NCBI RefSeq assembly: GCF_002160815.1
Contig: NZ_NFLH01000007.1
Span: forward strand, 1 to 64,000
Reading direction: 5' to 3'
Source: Massilimicrobiota sp. An134
Lineage (GTDB): Bacteria; Bacillota_I; Bacilli_A; Erysipelotrichales; Coprobacillaceae
DNA length: 64,000 nucleotides
Both the position numbers and the translations under genes were made by a program. Below are positions 35,555 to 44,456 of this stretch, one piece after another; position 1 is the stretch's first letter, and every line of letters begins with the position of its first letter. The notes beneath the pieces are model-generated. The model saw nothing but the letters and a program-made list of their open reading frames with translations, was not told where the DNA came from and made no database searches.

Positions 35555-36823
35555 TTATCGACACATCAATTTAATAATTTCTTTGTCTGTTTCTTTCATA
35601 CCTTCTCTTGATAGTTGACCAATATTTTGAATCGTATTTTCTACACCTTTTAAAACAAGACCTTCACCGTCTTTAAATTCACAGCCGTTTTTATACATAT
35701 AGTATCCTAATATTCCTGCATCCACACTGGCAGCAATCTTTCCAGCACATGATGGTTTCGCCCCATCACAGATAATACCTGATACAATAGCCAATCCATT
35801 AACCATTGTATGACAAAGAGCTTCATAGTCACCACCAAGCAAATAGGCAATTCCACATCCTGCTCCAATTCCAGCGCTGACAGCGCCACAATAGGCAGAT
35901 AGTCTTCCAATCCCAGTTTTTTGATGAATTGTACATAAATTAGATACAATCAATGCACGATAAAGTTCTTCTTGGCTTTTATGATATTCTTTGGCATATA
36001 CAATGACTGGTAAAGATGCTGTCATTCCCTGATTACCACTTCCCGAATTAATGATGACTGGCATTTCACAGCCACTCATTCTGGCATCACTTCCAGCTGC
36101 TGCATAGGCCTTGGCTTTGACTTTGACATCATCACCATATGTCTTTAATAAAATCTGACCAATATGTGCACCCCAGTCATTTTTCAATCCTTCACATGCA
36201 ATAGCATAATTATAATCAATTTGTCGCTGTAAAATATCTTGCACTTCTTCAATCTTTACATTTTTGGCAAACTCATAAATATCACGAATATTCAATAAAC
36301 TACGATCTGTTAAAGTCTGATCCGTAGAAGCAACGACTCCCATCTGGAAAAGGACTTCCTGATCTTTTTCAATATACACAATATTGGTATGAAAACCAGC
36401 AATACGTACTTTTGCACGATGATTTTGACCAATTAATTCAACACAGATGTCTAATGCATATTCACTTTCTATAGGTATAATTTCAATAGGTGTTCGATTC
36501 AACCATTGTTGCATTTCCTTTTTTTGCTGATCAGTCACATGCGCAATGACTTCTAATACATTTTCTGTAATTCCTGCCACTACACCAGCTCCAATACTTG
36601 AAGGAATTCCTTTTAAACCTCCAGTATTAGGAACAACAACACTTTTAACATTTTTAATAATATTCCCACTCACTTTGACTTTAGCTTTTACAATGTCATC
36701 ATCTAAAACATCACGACATTTACTTGCACAATAAGCCAAAGCAATAGGTTCTGTACATCCCATAGCAGGAACCAGTTCTTCTTTTAAAATCTGTATATAA
36801 TGACGATAATTTTTTTCTTCCAT
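35555..36823 (-). CDS. cyuA: L-cysteine desulfidase (CyuA/UPF0597 family)
   Basis: The family breaks L-cysteine to pyruvate, ammonia and sulfide using a 4Fe-4S cluster and no pyridoxal phosphate. In the 422 residues the signature VPAMGCTEPIALAY places the first cluster/catalytic Cys at 23. Later Cys occur in SDARMSGCEMP, in SAYCGAVSAGIGAGCG, and in ICDGAKPSC, as in the family. It should be oxygen-sensitive and cytoplasmic. No CyuP transporter gene is adjacent. Confidence 0.88.
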   Translation of the reverse strand: MEEKNYRHYIQILKEELVPAMGCTEPIALAYCASKCRDVLDDDIVKAKVKVSGNIIKNVKSVVVPNTGGLKGIPSSIGAGVVAGITENVLEVIAHVTDQQKKEMQQWLNRTPIEIIPIESEYALDICVELIGQNHRAKVRIAGFHTNIVYIEKDQEVLFQMGVVASTDQTLTDRSLLNIRDIYEFAKNVKIEEVQDILQRQIDYNYAIACEGLKNDWGAHIGQILLKTYGDDVKVKAKAYAAAGSDARMSGCEMPVIINSGSGNQGMTASLPVIVYAKEYHKSQEELYRALIVSNLCTIHQKTGIGRLSAYCGAVSAGIGAGCGIAYLLGGDYEALCHTMVNGLAIVSGIICDGAKPSCAGKIAASVDAGILGYYMYKNGCEFKDGEGLVLKGVENTIQNIGQLSREGMKETDKEIIKLMCR

Positions 36824-36896
36824 ATTCTCTTCTCCCCGTTACTTTCTTATTCTAACATTATTTTAGAAGATATGAAATACCATTATCTGACAAATC

Positions 36897-37250
36897 TCAA
36901 CATTGTGACTCATCGACATAGCACCAAATGACATAAAACATCAATCCTATTGAAAATATAACATAAACATTATAAAAAAGCATAGCATTCATCAAATATT
37001 TTTCCTGTGAAAAAACAATCAATAAGCCCATCTTTGCTTCGACAAGTACAAAAGAACCTAAAAATGTATAAAACCAGCCATGTCTTCTTTGATAAAGATA
37101 AGACCATACACCTATCAAATAAAAGAGAATACCTATACACGCTAAAAGATTTAACCAATCTATCACAACCATTTCATATAATGGATTATATTGTATAAAA
37201 AACAATGGCAGCATACTGATCAAAAAAGCGTTCATTAATCTATGTGTCAT
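36897..37250 (-). CDS. Hypothetical four-helix membrane protein
   Basis: Not recognised. About 117 residues with four hydrophobic helices and few charged residues. The start at 37250 (MTHRLMNAF) has AGGGTGATCAAG upstream; the ATG at 37277 has none. It lies between the spoVA terminator and cyuA; whether it belongs with either is unclear. Confidence 0.55.
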   Translation of the reverse strand: MTHRLMNAFLISMLPLFFIQYNPLYEMVVIDWLNLLACIGILFYLIGVWSYLYQRRHGWFYTFLGSFVLVEAKMGLLIVFSQEKYLMNAMLFYNVYVIFSIGLMFYVIWCYVDESQC

Positions 37251-37280
37251 CTTGATCACCCTGTAAGAGTTTATCAAAAT

Positions 37281-37320
37281 AAAAAAATATCTTCTTTAAG
37301 AAATGATTAAGAAGATATTA
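37281..37320 (-). terminator. Terminator of the spoVA operon
   Basis: AATATCTTC (37286-37294) pairs with GAAGATATT (37311-37319); the minus strand continues with seven T. The stem reaches the stop codon of spoVAF. Confidence 0.8.
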
Positions 37321-38589
37321 ATCTTTTTTAGGTTGTCTAATAAAAAAGCGTAATAATTCTTTACCATGGAAAGGATACAAGGGATATAAATAAGAAACGC
37401 CAAAGGTTTTGATACGTGCTAAACTGATCCAAAAAATCAGATTAAATAGAATAAATCCATATATATTCAATAACATAACGGCGATAATCATCATGATTTT
37501 GATATATTTATTGGTCAGTGATAATTCATAATTAGGGGTTGCAAAACCACCTACGGTTCCAATCGCACAAAACATCAAAATATCTTCTGAAAAAAAGCCA
37601 AGCTGAATAGCAAATTCTCCAAGTAAGATAGCTGCAATTAATCCCATCGCATTAGACAATGATTGTGGCGTATGAACAGTCGCAATACGTAAGAGTTCAA
37701 TAGATAATTCCATAATAAGAATCTGTATAAAAAAGGAATAATCCCATTGTAAAAAGGATGAACTTAAAGCAAAAATAGGAACAAGATATATGGATAAAAA
37801 AACTGCAATCATACGTATTAATCGTATAAATGTCCCAATCAATGGTGTCTGACGATGTTCTTCAACATGTTCTAAGATTTCAAAAAGAGTTGTTGGCAAC
37901 ATCACTATAGAAGAAGATGTATCACATATAATCGCAATATAACCATGTTGAATATGGGTTGCGACAATATCAGGTCTTTCACTATATCGCACTAAAGGAA
38001 AAGGGTTGTATCCCTGATTCAATAAAACTTCTTCAATAGCACGATCAGTCATGATAAATTCTTGAGTTTGAACTTGAGAAATACGAGTTAAAAGTTGTTG
38101 TAAGACTTGTCGATCAACTTTATCTTCCAGATAAGCCACGGCAATATCAATGGGATTTTGCGTTCCCATTGTTGTTAAATGAAAACATAATTCAGGTGAG
38201 CGAATACGACGACGAATCAACCCTGTATTATTTAAGATAGACTCATTAAAGCCATCCTTAGCTCCACGGACACTTTTTTCTGTTTCTGGTTCTTGAATAG
38301 CACGATTTGGAAAATTTTTAGTATCCATTAAATAGGTGATTTCACCATCAAATAAAGCACTATTACCACCAAGGACAGCTCTTTGAATTTTTTGAATCTG
38401 ATTTGTAGAAACGATTTCAACATCTCCCATGTTGATACAGTTTTCTAAATCTTTTCCTTCTCTATTTTCAATACCTTCTACCAGTCGTGAAATCAAAACA
38501 TCGTTAGATAAACTGGCTAAAAAATAAAGATGAACCAGTCTTCCTTTAAAATTTAAAATACGATGTTTCAAATCATAAGAATTATTCAT
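37318..38589 (-). CDS. spoVAF: Stage V sporulation protein AF (GerA-type membrane protein)
   Basis: A 423-residue protein of the GerA receptor A-subunit fold: a soluble N-terminal half with EGEITYLMDT-like and FPNRAIQEPETEKSVRGAKDG segments, then about five to six membrane helices. Its place as last gene after spoVAE identifies it as SpoVAF rather than a nutrient receptor. In Bacillus it modulates calcium-dipicolinate release. It overlaps spoVAE by 4 bases. Confidence 0.92.
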   Translation of the reverse strand: MNNSYDLKHRILNFKGRLVHLYFLASLSNDVLISRLVEGIENREGKDLENCINMGDVEIVSTNQIQKIQRAVLGGNSALFDGEITYLMDTKNFPNRAIQEPETEKSVRGAKDGFNESILNNTGLIRRRIRSPELCFHLTTMGTQNPIDIAVAYLEDKVDRQVLQQLLTRISQVQTQEFIMTDRAIEEVLLNQGYNPFPLVRYSERPDIVATHIQHGYIAIICDTSSSIVMLPTTLFEILEHVEEHRQTPLIGTFIRLIRMIAVFLSIYLVPIFALSSSFLQWDYSFFIQILIMELSIELLRIATVHTPQSLSNAMGLIAAILLGEFAIQLGFFSEDILMFCAIGTVGGFATPNYELSLTNKYIKIMMIIAVMLLNIYGFILFNLIFWISLARIKTFGVSYLYPLYPFHGKELLRFFIRQPKKD

Positions 38590-38936
38590 GATTTCGGTTT
38601 AAAAAGAATAGCCACAAGGAATCCAAAGAGAATGGCTGCACTAATTCCAGCAGCTGTTAAATCAAACATTCCCATTGCAATACCAAAAACACCATACTCT
38701 TTGGTAGCTGCCATGGCTCCATGCATTAAAGAATGCCCAAAACTGGTAATAGGTATTAATGCTCCTGCATGAAAAATATCAACCAGACGATCATAAATAT
38801 GGAAAAGATCTAAAAACGAACCTAAAACAACAAATAAACTGGTAATATGACCAGGTGTCAAACGACTATGATCATAAATAAGCTGAGCTATCAGACAAAC
38901 AAAACCACTAAACAAAAAAGCCATGATATAATTCAT
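38586..38936 (-). CDS. spoVAE: Stage V sporulation protein AE (SpoVAEb)
   Basis: A 116-residue membrane protein of the dipicolinic-acid channel. FHAGALIPITSFGHSLMHGA is the family core, similar to SpoVAC. The start at 38936 has GGAGG 7 bases upstream and overlaps the spoVAD stop by 4 bases; the longer frame lacks a site. Confidence 0.93.
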   Translation of the reverse strand: MNYIMAFLFSGFVCLIAQLIYDHSRLTPGHITSLFVVLGSFLDLFHIYDRLVDIFHAGALIPITSFGHSLMHGAMAATKEYGVFGIAMGMFDLTAAGISAAILFGFLVAILFKPKS

Positions 38937-39940
38937 TCTATCGCCTCCAGACTGATGGCATGAGCAATGCATGGAATACTTTCTTTTTGCGCACTCATCA
39001 TTGGTGATAATAAGGCTCCTGTTGAAACAACTAGCACACGTTTTAATTTTTTGTCTTTAAGCTGTGGATATAATGAACCCATTGTCACCAAAGCACTACA
39101 GGCACAGCCACTGCCACCTTGAAAAACAGGCTGTGAAGATAAATCATATAACATGCATCCACAATCGTTATATCGCACAACATCCATTTTATGACGTTGC
39201 AGCATTTCTTTTAAAATCTGATGACCATACATAGATAAATCCCCTGTCACAACCAAATCATAATCATGAAAAGTGCGTTTTAAATCCTGAAAATGATTCA
39301 TGAGAGTATCAAAAGCCGCTGGTGCCATGGCACGTCCCATATCATTAGCATCATTCTGTGAGTAATCTATGACACGTCCTAATGTGATAGCTTCAACTCT
39401 TACAGACTGTGGCTGATTGGTTAATAAAGTGGACACAGCTCCGGTCGCTGTAAAGGTTGTTGTGTCTTTTTTTTGGACACCATATTCAACAGGATAACGG
39501 TATTGTCTTTCAGCCGTTGCATTATGACTTGATACCATTGTCACAATTTTGTCTACATAACCAGCATCTATCAGCAAGCCAGCCATCGCCATGGACAGAG
39601 CAAAACCTGAACATGCGCCATATAATCCAACAAAGGGTTGAGGCAGTTCTCTTGCCAGATAGTTGACAGATGTAATCTGATTTAACAAGTCACTTCCTAA
39701 ATATAAATCAATATCTTTATATTTCAGTTTTTCTCTTTTCAAACAAATATCCAAGGCATCCCTCAACATTTTACGTTCAGCTTTTTCAAATGATTTTTCA
39801 CCATAATGATAATCCTGCAAACTTTTATCAAAACAGCTTCCTAATGGTCCTAAATATTCCAATGGTCCACAGACTGTCCCTGAAGAAACAATATAAACAT
39901 TTTCTAAAGTCACCGAATTACCCAAAAAGTGTAATGACAT
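38933..39940 (-). CDS. spoVAD: Stage V sporulation protein AD
   Basis: A 335-residue thiolase-fold protein that binds dipicolinic acid for its uptake into the forespore. Signature segments are SGTVCGPLEYLGPLG at the N-terminus, GLYGACSGFALSMAMAG, and SHNATAERQYRYPVEYG. It overlaps spoVAC by 23 bases and spoVAE by 4. Confidence 0.96.
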   Translation of the reverse strand: MSLHFLGNSVTLENVYIVSSGTVCGPLEYLGPLGSCFDKSLQDYHYGEKSFEKAERKMLRDALDICLKREKLKYKDIDLYLGSDLLNQITSVNYLARELPQPFVGLYGACSGFALSMAMAGLLIDAGYVDKIVTMVSSHNATAERQYRYPVEYGVQKKDTTTFTATGAVSTLLTNQPQSVRVEAITLGRVIDYSQNDANDMGRAMAPAAFDTLMNHFQDLKRTFHDYDLVVTGDLSMYGHQILKEMLQRHKMDVVRYNDCGCMLYDLSSQPVFQGGSGCACSALVTMGSLYPQLKDKKLKRVLVVSTGALLSPMMSAQKESIPCIAHAISLEAIE

Positions 39941-40361
39941 AACGAATCACTCCCAGCAGTGCTGAACTGACAATGCCATATGTAATGACAGTTCCTCCTA
40001 GCTTAAACATATTGCTGCCAATCCCCATAATCAATCCTTCACTTTGACTATCTAAAGCACATGATGTCATACTATTAGCAAAACCAGTAATGGGAATAAA
40101 TGTCCCTGCTCCTGCCTTTTGAGCCAATTTATCATAAATGCCTAATCCCGTTAACAAACAGCTTATAAAAACTAATGTAATAATCATCATAGGTGTTGCA
40201 TCTTCTTGTTTAACATGATAAACATTCATAAAAAACTCTAAAACACCTTGTGCAATAGCACCAATGACACCTCCATACAAAAATGCATAAAACGCATTTT
40301 TCATCTTATGTCCTGTTGGTTTCAAAGATTCAGCCAACTGATCATATTCTTTACGATCCAT
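39918..40361 (-). CDS. spoVAC: Stage V sporulation protein AC
   Basis: A 147-residue membrane protein, a mechanosensitive channel for calcium-dipicolinate in Bacillus spores. FIPITGFANSMTSCALDSQSE is the conserved part. First gene of the operon here; spoVAA and spoVAB, found in Bacillus, are absent, as in many clostridia-like spore formers. GAGGTGATGAAAA precedes the ATG. Confidence 0.95.
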   Translation of the reverse strand: MDRKEYDQLAESLKPTGHKMKNAFYAFLYGGVIGAIAQGVLEFFMNVYHVKQEDATPMMIITLVFISCLLTGLGIYDKLAQKAGAGTFIPITGFANSMTSCALDSQSEGLIMGIGSNMFKLGGTVITYGIVSSALLGVIRYVITLFG

Positions 40362-40404
40362 TTTTCATCACCTCTTACATAGTGTTTACATTTTTTGACT
40401 TTTC

Positions 40405-40433
40405 AAACATGATTTTTTTTGTTGTACATATAC
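40405..40433 (-). promoter_or_regulatory. Sigma-G-like promoter of spoVA
   Basis: On the minus strand GTATA (40429-40433), 17 bases, CATGTTT (40405-40411), close to the forespore consensus and matching the arrangement before sspI. The last -10 base departs from consensus. Confidence 0.45.
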
Positions 40434-40458
40434 TCTTCTTGAAAGGAAATGATGAATC

Positions 40459-40554
40459 ATGAAAAAACTTTTAACGCGTATCTTTGAATACTTTTTTGAA
40501 GTGATTGAAGTTGATGAAGATGGGCATGAAATCAAAAAACAACAAGAATCTTAA
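40459..40554 (+). CDS. Possible 31-residue small protein
   Basis: An ORF encoding MKKLLTRIFEYF, then an acidic stretch EVIEVDEDGHE and a Lys/Gln tail. GAAAGGAAATGATGAATC lies upstream and a strong terminator follows immediately, beginning within the last codons. It is divergent from the spoVA operon. The amphipathic N-terminal helix could bind membranes. Function unknown. Confidence 0.45.
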   Translation: MKKLLTRIFEYFFEVIEVDEDGHEIKKQQES

Positions 40555-40572
40555 TTCTTGTTGTCATTTTTC
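40539..40572. terminator. Bidirectional terminator
   Basis: ACAACAAGAAT (40539-40549) pairs perfectly with ATTCTTGTTGT (40554-40564) with a 4-base loop; T-rich on both outward sides. It ends both the small ORF and the convergent ECF gene. Confidence 0.88.
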
Positions 40573-41379
40573 TAAACGTACCCATATTCTATTTAAAATA
40601 GGAATCAGAATATAACCGATAAAAATTTCAATTGGTAAAACTGCACATTCCTTAACAGCTCTTATACATAGTGAGATTGTCCAAGGAATCTGATACATCA
40701 TATCTAACCATAATGGTGTTAAACATAAAGTGACAACCAATTCCGTAAGGACAACACATAAAACCCATGTTGAAAAGGTTTTGGCTTCCTGTGCATTAAT
40801 TTTACGTTTTAAAAATGCAATCACTATCATAAATATCAATGATAACAACAGACAAATACTTATCAGTGTGATTTTATCTTGTGATTGAAGATGATACACT
40901 GTTTCAGAAATATTCACTGAATCAAGCTGTCCAATATAAATGGAAGCACCAATACCTAAAACCAAAATCAGTCCAATTACAATGCGTAAAACATTTTGTG
41001 GGCTGATATTTTTTGAATGTTCATGAATCAATGACGGAATGACACTGACAAGAATTGTTCCTAAGGTAAATCCAAAGAATGGAAATCCTGTAGGTACTAA
41101 AATCAAACCAATCACATCGCTACACAAACCAACAATAAAGGCATAACTTGGTGATAAGAAATATCCCGCTAACATCAAGGGAATATATTCAAATCCAATT
41201 TTAAGACTTTCAGCTCCAAACAACGGGATCATAATAGCCAATCTTTTACAGATTGCTGTTAAGATAATAAAAATAGCTGCTATCACTAATTTCATGACAT
41301 TTCCTTTTTCAAAAGGATAAAACTTAAATACATAAAAACCGAGTGCAATAATAATGATTGCAATAATAATTTGTTCCAT
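40564..41379 (-). CDS. ECF transporter S component, folate (FolT) type
   Basis: Substrate-binding membrane subunit of an energy-coupling-factor importer, probably for folate. After an extra N-terminal helix, the segment LKIGFEYIPLMLAGYFLSPSYAFIVGLCSDVIG and the following PFFGFTLGTILV follow the FolT pattern (the window text is split here by function, not a single motif claim). There are about eight helices in 271 residues, longer than the usual FolT. A second start at 41295 (MKLVIAAIF) has AAGGA upstream and would give the common length. The shared EcfA/EcfT module is not in this window. A structured leader precedes the gene. Confidence 0.75.
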   Translation of the reverse strand: MEQIIIAIIIIALGFYVFKFYPFEKGNVMKLVIAAIFIILTAICKRLAIMIPLFGAESLKIGFEYIPLMLAGYFLSPSYAFIVGLCSDVIGLILVPTGFPFFGFTLGTILVSVIPSLIHEHSKNISPQNVLRIVIGLILVLGIGASIYIGQLDSVNISETVYHLQSQDKITLISICLLLSLIFMIVIAFLKRKINAQEAKTFSTWVLCVVLTELVVTLCLTPLWLDMMYQIPWTISLCIRAVKECAVLPIEIFIGYILIPILNRIWVRLEK

Positions 41380-41505
41380 AACATCATGCTACATATAACA
41401 AAATTTTCCTGCTTCATCCTCATTTCTAGTCCACAGGCGTTAATTCCGATCATAAGACCGTACATGCTTTGCTACTGACGTAGACTCCTCCTTCTTTTTT
41501 TATTT
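41380..41505 (-). ncRNA. Structured leader of the ECF S component gene, class unknown
   Basis: About 125 transcribed bases. On the minus strand AGTCTAC (41480-41486) pairs with GTGGACT (41428-41434) to close a multi-helix element, inside which CGGTC-TTAT-GATCG forms a 5-bp hairpin. I could not match it to the THF, TPP, FMN or preQ1 consensus from memory. Position before a vitamin transporter suggests a riboswitch. Confidence 0.5.
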
Positions 41506-41511
41506 TTTTCT

Positions 41512-41540
41512 ATCATACACGATTTATTCATTATTGACAA
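41512..41540 (-). promoter_or_regulatory. Promoter of the ECF S component transcript
   Basis: On the minus strand TTGTCA (41535-41540), 17 bases, TATGAT (41512-41517). The -35 lies inside the 3' end of the upstream dehydrogenase gene. Confidence 0.7.
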
Positions 41541-42918
41541 TATTTCTTTCTTCTCCTTTTAAGAAGGCAAGTATATTTTCATAAACTTCATCTACGCATC
41601 TTTGTCTTGCTTCAATAGAACCCCAGGCAATATGTGGTGTGAAGATAACCTTATTCATATCTTGAATAGAATAAAGCACATCATCTTCTAATAATGGTTC
41701 ATGTTCAAAGACATCTAAGCCAACTCCCGCTAAATGTCCTTCATTCAAGACTTTCACTAAAGCTTTTTCTTCTATAATACCACCACGTCCAACATTGATG
41801 AGATATGCCATTGGTTTCATTTTTCTTAAAGCTTCTTCATTAAATAAATAATGTGTCTTTTCATTTAATGGTGCATGAATACTAATAATATCTGATGTCT
41901 TTAACAAAGTATCAAAGTCAACCTGCTGATAATCGCTGGTTGCATTTTGACCACTTGTCGAATAATATTGAACTTTAGCACCCATAGCCTTTGCGATACC
42001 TGCGACTTGGCGACCTATATGACCTAATCCGACAATCCCCCAAGTCATAGAAGCAACATCATGGAAAACATCATCAAAATAACTAAAACACTGACTTTGA
42101 CAATATGCTTTTGATTTAACAAAATGATCATATGCCACATTTTTCTCTACCAAATGCATCAATAAAGCTAACGTATGTTGAGCAACTGTCTTAGTCGAAT
42201 AATCTTTCACATTAGCGACCTTAATGCCATGATCACGACAATATTCTAAATCAACATTATTCGTTCCTGTCGCAAATAAACAGATTAATTTCAAATGTTT
42301 TAAACCTTCCAGCACTTCCTTTGTCATTACATTTTTATTTGTAATCACAATATCAGCACCTAAAATACGACCTTTAATTTCTGAAGGTTTTGTATCTTCA
42401 TACATGGTCACTTGTCCTAAAGAAGCAATTTTTGACAAATCAACATCTTTTCCAACAGAAGCACTTTGTAAAACAACAATATGTGTATCTTCCTGTTTTA
42501 ATAATGTCATAAAATCTTCTGGTGAAACATTCTGGAAAAGTTTTCCAAGCCAGATAGCTTCATTTAAATCTAAAATATCAGTTGGTAAAGCCACCCCACA
42601 CATCACAGTATCTACAATTTCAAATTTTAAAATATGCTGAATCATCGCAACACCTAAAGCTTTAGATGTCATTGTTTTATCATCTTCAATTTTTTCTAAA
42701 AGATGTTGTTTAAAATGTTTTTCATTTTGTATACATTGATAGATACACTCCTGTAATGACGTATATGTTAAAACATGTTCTCTTATAAAATCATGATAAA
42801 GAAGTGGTAAAACAACATCATACAATTCTAATGGCACAGGTCTTCCATACCCTTTTGTAAAATTATACAGTATAGCTGTTCCTAATTCTTCATCTTTCAT
42901 GCGATCTACTAATTTCAT
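41524..42918 (-). CDS. Two-domain protein: ABC-3C middle-component-like domain fused to D-2-hydroxyacid dehydrogenase
   Basis: Residues from about 145 to 464 form a complete D-2-hydroxyacid dehydrogenase: FATGTNNVD, the Rossmann GLGHIGRQVAG, NVGRGG (Arg), FEHEPL (Glu) and TPHIAWGS (His). The first 140 residues are not part of that family. They are helical, with LGTAILYNFTKGY, VVLPLLYHDFIREH and a helix ending in SKALGVAMIQHILKF. This pattern resembles, from memory, the middle components of three-component ABC conflict systems, but no ABC ATPase is nearby. The start at 42918 has GGAGG 8 bases upstream and overlaps the phosphoesterase gene by 29 bases, so the two are co-expressed. Confidence 0.8.
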   Translation of the reverse strand: MKLVDRMKDEELGTAILYNFTKGYGRPVPLELYDVVLPLLYHDFIREHVLTYTSLQECIYQCIQNEKHFKQHLLEKIEDDKTMTSKALGVAMIQHILKFEIVDTVMCGVALPTDILDLNEAIWLGKLFQNVSPEDFMTLLKQEDTHIVVLQSASVGKDVDLSKIASLGQVTMYEDTKPSEIKGRILGADIVITNKNVMTKEVLEGLKHLKLICLFATGTNNVDLEYCRDHGIKVANVKDYSTKTVAQHTLALLMHLVEKNVAYDHFVKSKAYCQSQCFSYFDDVFHDVASMTWGIVGLGHIGRQVAGIAKAMGAKVQYYSTSGQNATSDYQQVDFDTLLKTSDIISIHAPLNEKTHYLFNEEALRKMKPMAYLINVGRGGIIEEKALVKVLNEGHLAGVGLDVFEHEPLLEDDVLYSIQDMNKVIFTPHIAWGSIEARQRCVDEVYENILAFLKGEERNIVNNE

Positions 42919-44371
42919 GATTATTTCCTCCCTCAAATAAATAAACTTCTACTCTTTGTCTTTCAGCCTTAGCTTTATCATCATAAAAAATCATACAGAT
43001 TTTCATTTTCTGTTCATGAATATTATATTTCATCACATTATAGGAAATATAACGGCTACGACTTTCTTTTAAGCCACCCGTAGCACTTCCTGCCCCAATA
43101 TAATAACAATCATCTTCTTTTTTAAAAAAAGGTAAATGCTTATGGCCATGAAACACATAATGAATATGTCGTTTTTGTAGCCAATCAATTAATAATGGTG
43201 CATCAACCAGAACTTTTGAAGTTTCTATAATACGATTGATAAATGTTTTTTCATGCCATTTGGTTTTAATAAACTCTGCTTTATCAATGGGATAAACATG
43301 GTGATGCAACATCACTAATAATGTATATTCTTCTAAATGATCAATAGCTGACAATTCATCATCTATTTCATCAAGTTGTCTTTTTCCTACTTTTCCTCTC
43401 GCTAAGTTTCCTTCACTTGTTGTATCCATTTTAATAATAACGATTTTTTCCTGTTCTAAAACTTTAACATTTTCACCAAGCAGATAAGCAATCACTTTAC
43501 TTTTTTGATTTCTAGCAAAATTAAAGCCATGAACAATCACATCATGATTTCCTAAAATAAAAGTCACATTCGCCTTATAACGCTTTTTAAGACTATTCAT
43601 AAAATCATTGGCTAAATACATATTTTTACGATTAGGAGATTCCATCAAATCACCTGTTATCAAAATATTAACTGCCCATAAAGAAGGTAATCTTGGAATC
43701 AGTTCATCCAATGAAGCATAAAGACGCTCCAGTCCCTTTTGACGTTTATCTTTACCGAGATGCAAATCACTCAATTGAATGAAATAGGCATCATCCTGAT
43801 ACTGATTATAAACATCAAATAAGCAAAGATGATTTTCAATATAGGATGTTAACTGCAAGAAATCTTTTTGATTATGTATCGGCGCAAATACTGCCTGTTG
43901 TCCTTTAAAAATTAAACATCCTGGCCACATATCAGCATGATTTAAAGCACAGAAAAAGGCTGGAAAAGGATCAAAGAAAGATAAATTATCACGTTGAAAA
44001 TGTTCTGAAATAGCATAGAAATAAATATTCTCGTATTCAGGAAAAGATGTCATTTGAAAAGAAGATTCATCAAATCCAGGCACATAAACAATGTGAATCG
44101 CTTCCTGATATGTTTGAGCCATTGTTTCCATTTCACTAGAAAAAGGCTTATGCAAAATATGATCCACATCTTCAGCTTTCATAAAACGTGACAACAATGC
44201 ATAATCATCCCTTGTGATAGAAGATAAAACATCACACGAAATATGGCGTTGGCAAAGCCATTGAACAAAACTTTGTATATAGTCATATGACATCAATAAA
44301 TCACGCATATATGCTGATTCATTACGATAAACAATATTAAAAAAGGTATTGATAAAGAAGATTTCATTCAC
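42890..44371 (-). CDS. Metallophosphoesterase with an uncharacterised N-terminal domain
   Basis: A 493-residue protein. The C-terminal 300 residues are a calcineurin-like phosphoesterase with LSDLHLGKD, ITGDLMES, LGNHDVI, MLHHHVYP and FHGHKHLP, all five metal motifs. The first 190 residues are of unknown type, with mixed helix and strand, WPGCLIF and IHIVYVPGFDE. It starts at GTG with GAGGTGAAAAGACA upstream. The gene overlaps the dehydrogenase fusion gene, so both proteins probably act together. The substrate could be a nucleotide or a phosphorylated lipid or protein. Confidence 0.85.
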   Translation of the reverse strand: MNEIFFINTFFNIVYRNESAYMRDLLMSYDYIQSFVQWLCQRHISCDVLSSITRDDYALLSRFMKAEDVDHILHKPFSSEMETMAQTYQEAIHIVYVPGFDESSFQMTSFPEYENIYFYAISEHFQRDNLSFFDPFPAFFCALNHADMWPGCLIFKGQQAVFAPIHNQKDFLQLTSYIENHLCLFDVYNQYQDDAYFIQLSDLHLGKDKRQKGLERLYASLDELIPRLPSLWAVNILITGDLMESPNRKNMYLANDFMNSLKKRYKANVTFILGNHDVIVHGFNFARNQKSKVIAYLLGENVKVLEQEKIVIIKMDTTSEGNLARGKVGKRQLDEIDDELSAIDHLEEYTLLVMLHHHVYPIDKAEFIKTKWHEKTFINRIIETSKVLVDAPLLIDWLQKRHIHYVFHGHKHLPFFKKEDDCYYIGAGSATGGLKESRSRYISYNVMKYNIHEQKMKICMIFYDDKAKAERQRVEVYLFEGGNNHEISRSHER

Positions 44372-44426
44372 TGTCTTTTCACCTCATAATTTTATTATAC
44401 TACAAATTGAAATAATTGAATATGAA

Positions 44427-44456
44427 AAAATATAACGGGAATCCCGTTATATTTTA
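44427..44456 (-). terminator. Terminator of asnS
   Basis: A 14-bp near-perfect palindrome (44427-44440 with 44442-44455) that includes the stop codon, followed by T on the minus strand. Confidence 0.85.

Noticed and set aside
41428-41500. A plus-strand terminator reading towards the dehydrogenase gene
   Set aside because: The T run is separated from the stem by eight bases and no plus-strand gene lies upstream to need it; the minus-strand leader with its promoter fits better.
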